From Rhodocyclaceae bacterium (GTDB taxonomy: Bacteria > Pseudomonadota > Gammaproteobacteria > Burkholderiales > Rhodocyclaceae): a stretch of 64,000 nucleotides of DNA. Within the stretch, counting starts at the first letter, position 1; every line of letters begins with the position of its first letter. The translations under genes and the position numbers were made by a program. This document shows, piece by piece, positions 1-7,011 of this stretch. The notes under the pieces were generated by a model. It had not been told where the DNA came from. It was given only the letters and a program-made list of their open reading frames with translations, and did not search any database. The stretch lies in assembly GCA_016704145.1 (NCBI GenBank), contig JADJAS010000007.1:744001-808000 (forward strand), in the 5' to 3' direction.

Positions 1-1
1 C

Positions 2-295
2 GCCGAGACGGGGTTGGGCCGCTACGCAGACACTTCCCGCCCGGTGGCGCTTTACGAGCCGGTCGGCTGCGCAGCCTGCGCGCAGACCGGCTACATCGGC
101 CGGGTCGCGATCATGGAAGTCATGCCGATGACCGATGGCATCCGCAGCCTGGTAATGCACCATGCCACGTCGGGCGATATCCAGAAGCAGGCGGTGGCTG
201 AAGGCATGCTGACCATGTATGAGCACGGGTTGCGCAAGGTGCTGGCCGGGACGACGACGCTGGGCGAGGTCCTGCGCGTGACGCGTGAGGTCTAG
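2..295 (+). CDS. gspE: Type II secretion ATPase GspE (XpsE), C-terminal end only
   Basis: Last 97 residues of the hexameric cytoplasmic ATPase that powers the type II secretion pseudopilus; the gene begins before the window. The visible part has the second half of the GspE cysteine motif (GCAACAQTGYIGR), followed by the usual helical C-terminus ending in GEVLRVTREV. Eight bases separate its TAG from the ATG of gspF, so the two are co-transcribed. The identity rests on the motif plus the complete gsp operon downstream; the Walker boxes are outside the window. Confidence 0.93.
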   Translation, partial: AETGLGRYADTSRPVALYEPVGCAACAQTGYIGRVAIMEVMPMTDGIRSLVMHHATSGDIQKQAVAEGMLTMYEHGLRKVLAGTTTLGEVLRVTREV

Positions 296-302
296 CCGCG
301 CA

Positions 303-1520
303 ATGGCCGCCCTGTTTCACTACAAGGCCACCAGCGCCGCCGGCGAGGTAAGCGAAGGCGACATGGAGGCGCGCGATGAGTCAGCCGTGGTGGCACGTCT
401 GCAGGACCTCGGGCTGATCCCGATCCAGGTTGCACCCGGACGGGTTGTCGAGGAGCGTTCGTCGGGCGGCCTGTTTTCTCGCCGACGCATCAGCCAGAAC
501 CAGGTTGGTGCGCTGACGGCGGAACTGGCGACGCTGCTACGCGCCGGCCTGCCGCTCGATCGGGCGCTGGAGATCCTCATCGGGCTTTCCGATAACCCGT
601 ACATGCAGGGGCTGATGACGCGCGTGCGCGACGATGTGCGCGGCGGCGCGGCCCTGTCAAAGGCACTGGAGGCACATCCGGCGGTGTTCAGCCGCTTCTA
701 CATCGGCATGATCCGCGCCGGTGAGGCGGGCGGCGCGCTGGGTACCGTGCTGGCGCGCATTTCGGAATTCATGGAACGCTCGAAGGAACTGAAGGAGACG
801 GTAAAGTCGGCGCTGATCTACCCGACCATCCTAGTGCTGGCCTCGGTGACTTCGGTGATGCTGTTGCTGATCTTCGTCGTGCCACAGTTCTCGCAGATGT
901 TCGAGCAATCCGGCAAGGCATTGCCATTGGCGACGCGGATCGTCATCGCCGCAGGCGACTGGCTGCGCAAGTACTGGTGGGCATTGCCGCTGATCATCCT
1001 GCTGGTCTGGCGCTACTTTTCCTGGCAGATGGGCAATGCCGCCAGCAAGGCGCGCTGGGATGGTCGGTTCCTCCGCCTACCGCTGGTCGGCGACCTGCTG
1101 ACCAAGATAGAGGTGGCGCGCTTCGCCCGCACGCTGGGCACGCTGCTGGCCAACGGCGTTCCGCTGCTGGCAGCGCTCGGCGTGGTCAAGGACACGGTGG
1201 GCAACAGCGTCATTGCCGATGGTCTGGCGGCTGCCCGGGAACAATTGCAGGCGGGCCAGGGTCTCAGCAAGCCGTTGATGGCGCAGAAGGTCTTTCCACC
1301 ACTGGCCGTACACATGGTCGGCGTCGGCGAGGAAACCGGACGACTCGACGAGATGCTGACGCGCGTGGCCGACGTATACGACCGCGAGGTGGCATTGGCG
1401 GTCAAGCGCATGCTGGCGTTGCTGGAGCCGGTGATGATCCTCGGCCTCGGCCTGATCATCGGCGGCATCATCATTTCGATCCTGCTCGCGATACTGAAGG
1501 TCAACAGCCTGGTCGGTTGA
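303..1520 (+). CDS. gspF: Type II secretion inner-membrane platform protein GspF
   Basis: Polytopic platform protein that couples the GspE ATPase to pseudopilus assembly. The 405-residue protein starts MAALFHYKA, the typical GspF start; an in-frame GTG at 285 would overlap gspE and adds nothing conserved. Two GspF repeats are visible, one around residues 65-190 (LTAELATLLRAGLPLDRALE) and one around 265-390 (FARTLGTLLANGVPLLAALG), each followed by hydrophobic helices; the last lies in LEPVMILGLGLIIGGIIISI. Usual length for the family. It lies between gspE and gspG. A degenerate copy of the dispersed 24-bp repeat lies near its 5' end. Confidence 0.96.
   Translation: MAALFHYKATSAAGEVSEGDMEARDESAVVARLQDLGLIPIQVAPGRVVEERSSGGLFSRRRISQNQVGALTAELATLLRAGLPLDRALEILIGLSDNPYMQGLMTRVRDDVRGGAALSKALEAHPAVFSRFYIGMIRAGEAGGALGTVLARISEFMERSKELKETVKSALIYPTILVLASVTSVMLLLIFVVPQFSQMFEQSGKALPLATRIVIAAGDWLRKYWWALPLIILLVWRYFSWQMGNAASKARWDGRFLRLPLVGDLLTKIEVARFARTLGTLLANGVPLLAALGVVKDTVGNSVIADGLAAAREQLQAGQGLSKPLMAQKVFPPLAVHMVGVGEETGRLDEMLTRVADVYDREVALAVKRMLALLEPVMILGLGLIIGGIIISILLAILKVNSLVG
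376..399 (+). repeat. Dispersed 24-bp repeat (degenerate copy in gspF)
   Basis: Forward copy, about 18 of 24 matches. Consensus: left half GAAAGTCAGCCA, right half TGGCGGCACGCC. Confidence 0.45.
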
Positions 1521-1555
1521 GGCATCGTATTGATTTCTTGATGGAGGTCGCGCTC

Positions 1556-1984
1556 ATGCAACGTCGCAATCGCCCCATGCGGGGCTTCACCCTGATCGAA
1601 CTGCTGGTCGTGTTGCTGATCCTGGGCATGATCGCTGGCCTGGCGGGGCCGCAGATCATGAACTACCTCGGCCAATCGAAAGCCAAGGCCGCCAAGCTCC
1701 AGATCAGCGAATTTGAAAGTACGCTCGACCTTTACAAGATCGACGTCGGCCGCTATCCGGACGCGCAGGAAGGTTTGCAAGCGCTGGTGCAGGCGCCCGC
1801 CTCGGCCAGCGACCGCTGGCACGGGCCATACCTGAAGAAGAAAACCGTGCCCAAGGATCCCTGGAACAACGACTACCAATACGTTTCCCCCGGACAGCAT
1901 AGCGCCTTCGACATCATTTCCTTAGGGGCCGACGGCCGGGAGGGCGGCGACGGTGAAAACAAGGACGTCGCCAGTTGGGATTGA
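1556..1984 (+). CDS. gspG: Major pseudopilin GspG
   Basis: Major subunit of the type II secretion pseudopilus, processed and N-methylated by prepilin peptidase. The leader MQRRNRPMRG is followed by FTLIELLVVLLILG with the conserved Glu at +5. The C-terminal part has the GspG hallmark DPWNNDYQY and an acidic calcium-binding-like end (GADGREGGDGENKD). The ATG at 1541 is in frame, but its own codons contain GGAGGT at 1543-1548, which is ideally placed as a ribosome binding site for the ATG at 1556, so the latter is chosen. Its stop overlaps the gspH start. Confidence 0.96.
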   Translation: MQRRNRPMRGFTLIELLVVLLILGMIAGLAGPQIMNYLGQSKAKAAKLQISEFESTLDLYKIDVGRYPDAQEGLQALVQAPASASDRWHGPYLKKKTVPKDPWNNDYQYVSPGQHSAFDIISLGADGREGGDGENKDVASWD

Positions 1985-2430
1985 CCGCCGTGGTACCTCG
2001 AAGCCAGGGTTTCACGCTGCTGGAACTCCTGCTGGCCGTGTTCCTGCTGGGGCTGGTCTATGCCCTGTCAGGTCCGCTTCTCGAGGCCGGCAATGCCGGC
2101 CTGAGCATAAAGTCCGCAGCGCGGCAGCTCGCCGCCGGCTTCCGCAAGGCACGCAGCATCGCCGTGACGCAACATACGGAAGCCGGCTTGACGATAGATG
2201 CCAAGGCTCGCACTTTTTCCGTTACGGGCGACCCGCGGGTTTATGATCTGCCCCGTAACGTCGAAGTGACAATGTTCACCGCTCAATCCGAGATACTTTC
2301 CGATGCTGCGGCGAGCATCCGGTTCTTTCCGGACGGTTCCTCCACCGGCGGCCGTGTCGCCGTTTCCATCGGCGAGACCAAGGACATGATCGACGTCGAT
2401 TGGCTCACCGGCCGCGTGAAGCTGCTTTGA
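1981..2430 (+). CDS. gspH: Minor pseudopilin GspH
   Basis: Minor pseudopilin of the type II secretion tip complex. A short leader ending RSQG precedes FTLLELLLAVFLLG with Glu at +5. The rest is a GspH-like beta domain of about 130 residues (ARQLAAGFRKARSIAVTQ is typical). The start is uncertain: TTG at 1981 overlaps the gspG stop as TTGA, the same arrangement seen at the gspI start, while GTG at 1990 would also give a workable leader. No strong ribosome binding site is visible, suggesting translational coupling. Confidence 0.9.
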   Translation: MTAVVPRSQGFTLLELLLAVFLLGLVYALSGPLLEAGNAGLSIKSAARQLAAGFRKARSIAVTQHTEAGLTIDAKARTFSVTGDPRVYDLPRNVEVTMFTAQSEILSDAAASIRFFPDGSSTGGRVAVSIGETKDMIDVDWLTGRVKLL

Positions 2431-2843
2431 CAAGCGATCGCGGCTTTTCGCTTCTGGAAGTGCTGGTGGCATTCACCATTCTGGCCCTTTCGCTCGGTGC
2501 CCTGATGCAGATATATTCGGGGAGCCTCCGCAACACCGACATCACGCGCGAGCAAGCACAGGCCGTCGCGTTGGCCCAGTCGCTCTTGGCATCAGCCGGC
2601 GTCGATGAGCCGCTGGCCGAAGGCGGCAAGAGCGGCGATGCAGGCGATCGCTTCCGCTGGCAGATCCAGTACCGGCCCTATGCCGAAGCGCCTCCTCCGG
2701 GTTCCCTGGCGAACCTGAACGTTCTTCAGCCAGCCGTGAATCTCTGGCTGATCACGGCTCGTGTTTCCTGGGCCGGCAGCCAGGGCGATACCCGTGCCAT
2801 CGCCCTGGAGACCTTGCGGGCGCAGAAGCCACCCACGCCATGA
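2427..2843 (+). CDS. gspI: Minor pseudopilin GspI
   Basis: Minor pseudopilin that nucleates the I-J-K tip complex. Starting at TTG 2427 (overlapping the gspH stop as TTGA) it has leader MTSDRG and mature N-terminus FSLLEVLVAFTILALSLGAL, with Glu at +5. The AQSLLASAG segment following the N-terminal helix matches GspI proteins, and the length of 138 residues is normal. An upstream TTG at 2400 would give a longer leader and more overlap and is less likely. It overlaps gspJ by four bases. Confidence 0.9.
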   Translation: MTSDRGFSLLEVLVAFTILALSLGALMQIYSGSLRNTDITREQAQAVALAQSLLASAGVDEPLAEGGKSGDAGDRFRWQIQYRPYAEAPPPGSLANLNVLQPAVNLWLITARVSWAGSQGDTRAIALETLRAQKPPTP

Positions 2844-3499
2844 GCATTCAGCGCGGCTTCACCCTGCTGGAACTGTTGATCGGCATGACGCTGCTGGGTT
2901 TCATCCTGGCCCTGCTGTTCGGCGGATTCCGCCTAGCATCCAACTCCTGGGACGCTGTGAACGCCCGTGTCGAAGAAACGGCGGATAACCAGCTCGGCCG
3001 ATCCTTCCTGCGCCGGGTGCTGTCGCAGCTCCAGCCCATCCGCTGGCCCAAGGGTTTGAATCAGCCGATTGCCTGTTCGGGTGATCGCACCCGTTTGCTG
3101 GCTGTCGCCCCGCTGACCATGCAATCCGGCGGCGGCGGACTCCGGGCGCTCGAACTCTCTATCGAGCCGGGAGACAAGAACGACGGCCCTTTTCGCCTCG
3201 TGCTGCGACAGGCTCCCCTGGATTACGAAGCGGAGCAATTCTCCGATGTGCTGGCGGACACGGAAGCCCGCGTCGTGCTCTCCGGCCTGGAGAGCGGCAG
3301 CTTCGCGTATTTCGGCTCGGAAAAGCGTGGCGAATCGCAACCTGCGTGGACGGACACCTGGGTGAATCCGGAACAGATTCCCCAGTTGATCGGCTTGCAT
3401 CTGCGCGCCAAGGATCCCGGCTGGGCCGATGTCGTCGTGGCTCCCATGCTGGTTGACAGCGGCTGCGATTGGGACAGCTTCTACAAGCGATGCCGATAG
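2840..3499 (+). CDS. gspJ: Minor pseudopilin GspJ
   Basis: Minor pseudopilin of the type II secretion tip complex, about 219 residues. Leader MSIQRG is followed by FTLLELLIGMTLLGFILALL with Glu at +5. The ATG overlaps the gspI stop (ATGA), indicating translational coupling. The large C-terminal domain, longer than in GspH and GspI, is the normal GspJ layout. The position between gspI and gspK supports the assignment. Confidence 0.93.
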   Translation: MSIQRGFTLLELLIGMTLLGFILALLFGGFRLASNSWDAVNARVEETADNQLGRSFLRRVLSQLQPIRWPKGLNQPIACSGDRTRLLAVAPLTMQSGGGGLRALELSIEPGDKNDGPFRLVLRQAPLDYEAEQFSDVLADTEARVVLSGLESGSFAYFGSEKRGESQPAWTDTWVNPEQIPQLIGLHLRAKDPGWADVVVAPMLVDSGCDWDSFYKRCR

Positions 3500-4440
3500 T
3501 TCTGAAGACAGGAAGACTCAATACTCAAGGAGTGGCACTCATTGTCGTCTTGTGGATGCTCGCGCTGCTATCAGTAATCGCGGGCAGCCTGGTGTTTACA
3601 ACGCGAACGGAACTGGTGATCGCGGGCAACGTCGTGTCGATGGCCCAAGCCGAAGCGGCGGCGGATGCTGGAGTGTATAAGGCCATCAGCGAACTCCTCT
3701 CGCCGCGGCCCAACGATCCTCTTAGTTGGAAAGCCAATAGCCTGGTCCATCCGTGGGAGTTCGGCGGCGCCCGGCTCGCCGTAATGATCGCCGACGAAGG
3801 GGGTAAGGTCGACCTAAATAGCGCCGACCCCCAATTGCTCAAGAGCCTCTTCGTTTCGCGCGGAGTCGACGAATCGGCCGCGGAAAGCCTCGTGGATGCG
3901 CTTGCGGACTGGCGCGATCCGGACACCCTGAGGCGCCTGCACGGTGCAGAGAAAGAGGACTACCTTGCGGCCGGATTGAGATACGGGCCCGCAAACACGA
4001 ACCTCACCGCGATCGAGGAACTGCGGCAGGTATTGGGCATGAGCGATTCCCTGTACTTGATGCTGGCGCCTCTGGTAACCGTATTTTCCGGTCAGGCCGG
4101 GATCAATCCGGCTTCGGCGGCTCGCGACGTCCTCCTGGCGCTACCTGGGGCAAGTCCATTCGTGGTCGACCAGTATTTGTCCGATAGGCAGGCGGCTGCG
4201 GAACAGGGGCTGCCACCACCCATTTTCCCCCTCGCAGTCCCGTACCTGGCCGGTGGCATCTCACCCACGGTCACGGTTCAGGCAACGGCCGTAATGGGCG
4301 ATAATATGTACTTTTGCCGAGAGGCCGTCATCCGCCTGACCAGTGACCGGTCGACCCCATACACGGTAGCGGCTTGGCGCGCGCCGACCGGGCCGGTTCC
4401 GTCGATGCTGGCCGCCCCCGTGACAGCTCTCAACCAATGA
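3490..4440 (+). CDS. gspK: Minor pseudopilin GspK
   Basis: Largest minor pseudopilin, capping the pseudopilus tip. After the leader ending LNTQG the mature start VALIVVLWMLALLSVIAG lacks the +5 glutamate, which is characteristic of GspK. The sequence DEGGKVDLNSAD and the later helix-hairpin-like segments (LTAIEELRQVLGM) are family features. ATG 3490 overlaps the end of gspJ; an in-frame ATG at 3469 would lengthen the overlap and the leader. About 316 residues, as expected. Confidence 0.94.
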   Translation: MPIVLKTGRLNTQGVALIVVLWMLALLSVIAGSLVFTTRTELVIAGNVVSMAQAEAAADAGVYKAISELLSPRPNDPLSWKANSLVHPWEFGGARLAVMIADEGGKVDLNSADPQLLKSLFVSRGVDESAAESLVDALADWRDPDTLRRLHGAEKEDYLAAGLRYGPANTNLTAIEELRQVLGMSDSLYLMLAPLVTVFSGQAGINPASAARDVLLALPGASPFVVDQYLSDRQAAAEQGLPPPIFPLAVPYLAGGISPTVTVQATAVMGDNMYFCREAVIRLTSDRSTPYTVAAWRAPTGPVPSMLAAPVTALNQ

Positions 4441-5666
4441 TGCCGAAGAAGACCTTCTTGAGCCGGACCACTTGGGAGCCTCTGCGCAGGTTCCTCGCAT
4501 GGTGGATGCGGGAACTGGCTAATTGGGTTCCAGCGCGACTTCGATCTTGGTGGGAGGAAACCGGCAATATCGTGCTCGTGACCATGGAGGACGACAAGGT
4601 CACCTTCGCACGCCCGGCAGCGGGCCAGTTCCAACAGATATACCAAGTGGATCTCGCCAGCAGCAGCGCGACGGCACTGAAGCCCATTACCGCGATGCAG
4701 CAACTGCGCGGCAAGACTGATAGCAACGCACGCTTCCTGCTCTGTCTATCGAGTACGCAAGTTCTCCGTAGGTCCATCGTCCTGCCATTGGCCGTCGAGG
4801 AAAATCTGCGTCAAACGCTCAGCTTCGAACTGGATCGCTACTCGCCGTTCAAGCAGGGTCAAGCCTACTTCGACTATCTTGTGATGGCGCGCGATCTCGA
4901 GAACAAGCAGCTCACCGCGGAAATCGCGGTGGCTTCTCGCAACGACGTCGACAGCGCGGTCCAAAAGCTCGCCTCGATCGGCTTGGCAATCTCGGGGGCC
5001 GTTGTCGCCGAAGACTTACTTTCGCTCCGCAGCGGCTACAGGAACCTGCTGCCCCATGCTGCCCGGGAAGGCGGCAAGCCGAGAACCCGCGTATGGTGGC
5101 GTATCGGCTTCGCGTCGGTTGCGTTCCTGCTCCTGGTCGCCGTTCTAGCGATCCCGCTCTGGCAAAAGCGGGCTACCGCGATCGCGCTATTGGAACCACT
5201 GGCCGCTGCGAAGCAAGCGGCCCAGGAAACCGATGCCAAGCGCAATCTGCTCAATCAGCTCGTCGATGAGCACAACATCTTCCCCGACCGAAAGTGGAAT
5301 AGCTATTCCGTCGTACGCGTACTGGACGAACTGGCCAAATTGCTGCCCGACGATACCTTCGTGATCCAGTTCGAGTTCGACGGCAAGTCGGTTCAGGTCC
5401 AGGGAGAATCTTCCTCGTCTTCCAGCTTGGTGGAGACCCTGGAGGCATCGCAACTCCTGAAAGACGTTGGCTTCAAGGCGCAGCTGATTAAGATCCAGGG
5501 AACCGCATTCGACCGTTTCCATGTCGCAGCCGTGCTGGAGACCCCGGAAAAGGGCCTAGCTCGTCCGTCCGATGGCAAGAGTCCGACAACGGAAAAGATC
5601 GGGGCGACGACGGAAGGTGTTCCCCAGCCTGAACCCGCGGCCGCCGCACCGCTCAGGAGGCCATGA
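4437..5666 (+). CDS. gspL: Type II secretion assembly protein GspL
   Basis: Bitopic inner-membrane protein linking the GspE ATPase to the periplasmic GspM/GspC ring. The N-terminal half is an actin-like cytoplasmic domain (RSIVLPLAVEENLRQTLSFE is typical of PilM/GspL folds). One membrane segment lies around residues 220-240 (FASVAFLLLVAVLAIPLW), followed by a PilN-like ferredoxin domain. The stop of gspK and the ATG at 4437 overlap; a second ATG follows immediately at 4440. The tail after about residue 375 is Pro/Ala/Thr-rich and probably disordered. Confidence 0.92.
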   Translation: MMPKKTFLSRTTWEPLRRFLAWWMRELANWVPARLRSWWEETGNIVLVTMEDDKVTFARPAAGQFQQIYQVDLASSSATALKPITAMQQLRGKTDSNARFLLCLSSTQVLRRSIVLPLAVEENLRQTLSFELDRYSPFKQGQAYFDYLVMARDLENKQLTAEIAVASRNDVDSAVQKLASIGLAISGAVVAEDLLSLRSGYRNLLPHAAREGGKPRTRVWWRIGFASVAFLLLVAVLAIPLWQKRATAIALLEPLAAAKQAAQETDAKRNLLNQLVDEHNIFPDRKWNSYSVVRVLDELAKLLPDDTFVIQFEFDGKSVQVQGESSSSSSLVETLEASQLLKDVGFKAQLIKIQGTAFDRFHVAAVLETPEKGLARPSDGKSPTTEKIGATTEGVPQPEPAAAAPLRRP

Positions 5667-6262
5667 AACTGCCCGCCGCCCTCACGCCGACCCAAAGCAG
5701 ATATGCCGCCCTCGTACTGCTGCTGGCAGTGCTGAGCCTGGTGGTGGTGGCGATCGCCTGGCCCGTCCTGCGTCTGCACCAGCATTACGATGAGCACATT
5801 GAGGAATACAGCGACCACCTTTCCCGCTTTCGACGCGTCGCTGCCTTGCGCCCCGACATCGAATCGGCTGTAGCGGCGGTGACTCGGCAAGATGGTCACA
5901 AATTCTACCTGCAAGCCACAACATCCACACTCGCCGCGGCCGAGTTACAGAACCAGGTGACCAAGATTATCGAGTCCCAGCAGGGCCGCATCATCAGCAG
6001 CCAGTCGCTGCCGGCCAAGGAAGATATGAAGGGTGGCAAAGCGACCAAAGTTGCCGTGTCCGTGCAGATGGCTGCGGCAATGGTACCCCTGCAACTGATC
6101 CTGCATAGGATCGAAAGCACCGAACCCTATTTGTTCATAGACCAGGTCACAATCAGATCCACCCAGGGACGCGCCTACAGACCGGTACCCGGGGTCCAGC
6201 CCGAACTCTCCGTCCAACTCACCGTCGGCGCCTATGCCCTGCCGACCAGAGCCAAACAGTGA
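5663..6262 (+). CDS. gspM: Type II secretion protein GspM
   Basis: Small bitopic inner-membrane protein, partner of GspL in the assembly platform. A short cytoplasmic N-terminus, one hydrophobic helix at about residues 15-36 (AALVLLLAVLSLVVVAIAW), a helical stretch (HYDEHIEEYSDHLSRF) and a periplasmic ferredoxin-like domain are visible. About 199 residues. The ATG overlaps the gspL stop by four bases. The primary sequence is poorly conserved in this family, so the call leans on topology and gene order. Confidence 0.87.
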   Translation: MKLPAALTPTQSRYAALVLLLAVLSLVVVAIAWPVLRLHQHYDEHIEEYSDHLSRFRRVAALRPDIESAVAAVTRQDGHKFYLQATTSTLAAAELQNQVTKIIESQQGRIISSQSLPAKEDMKGGKATKVAVSVQMAAAMVPLQLILHRIESTEPYLFIDQVTIRSTQGRAYRPVPGVQPELSVQLTVGAYALPTRAKQ

Positions 6263-6966
6263 CGACTACATTTACGCCCTTTCGAATTGAAACAGCTTTC
6301 TGGCTCACCCTGTGCGGCGGGCTTGCCGTTGCGATTGGCATGGAAACGGAGTGGGGCACGCAATGGCAACACCCGTGGACGGTCCCGCAGCTTCCGGCCG
6401 CCTCTGCCAGGCTACCCGCTCTGTCAGAGCCATACAGGCTCCCCGAGGTCGACCATTTCTTGGATACCTCCGTGAGACCGCTGTTCTTCGTAACGCGCCG
6501 CCCCGCTCCTGCCGCGCCTCCTCCGGAACCTCCGAAGCCGACCATGAAGCGCGATCAGTTCACCCTGACCGGCATTACGGTACTTCCGGAGGGCAAGTTC
6601 GCGTTCCTGACCGAGAAAACCGGCAACAAGAGCCGCATCGTTCAGGAAGGCAAGGAGATTAATGGCATCACGGTCAAGGAAATCCGCAACGACCAGGTGG
6701 TACTCGGCCAGTACGACGAAACCGAAGTCCTCATGCTCAAGACAGCCAAGGGCCCGGCTGCGACAATCCAGCCAGCCCCAGAAAAGGAAGCCTCAGGCGG
6801 CGTTTCCGCTGCGGGCGCGGCGGCAAGCCAGCCTGCATACCCGGCGGCAGCGCCACCTTCAGCCAACGCAGGCAACGAAGCAGGGCATGCGGGAACTCGG
6901 CCACCACGAGGCCAGAGTCGTGCCCAGTTGCCGGTAGTTCAGCAGCCCCCAGCAGGACCTCAATAG
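6259..6966 (+). CDS. GspC-like (XpsN-type) periplasmic connector of the type II secretion system
   Basis: Protein of 235 residues starting with GTG overlapping the gspM stop. It has one N-terminal membrane segment (residues 11-27), a Pro-rich spacer, and a homology-region-like beta domain around residues 95-165 (FTLTGITVLPEGKFAFLTEK, then IVQEGKEINGITVKEI), as in GspC/PilP-type connectors that contact the secretin N0 domain. The last 60 residues are Ala/Pro/Gln-rich and low in complexity. No separate gspC is present; the order L-M-this gene-D matches the Xanthomonas xps operon, where XpsN takes the GspC role. The function is inferred from topology and position. Confidence 0.8.
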   Translation: MTTTFTPFRIETAFWLTLCGGLAVAIGMETEWGTQWQHPWTVPQLPAASARLPALSEPYRLPEVDHFLDTSVRPLFFVTRRPAPAAPPPEPPKPTMKRDQFTLTGITVLPEGKFAFLTEKTGNKSRIVQEGKEINGITVKEIRNDQVVLGQYDETEVLMLKTAKGPAATIQPAPEKEASGGVSAAGAAASQPAYPAAAPPSANAGNEAGHAGTRPPRGQSRAQLPVVQQPPAGPQ

Positions 6967-7011
6967 GACCGTCGTGCCACAATCGCCTACCCAACTGAAG
7001 TTGGACATGCC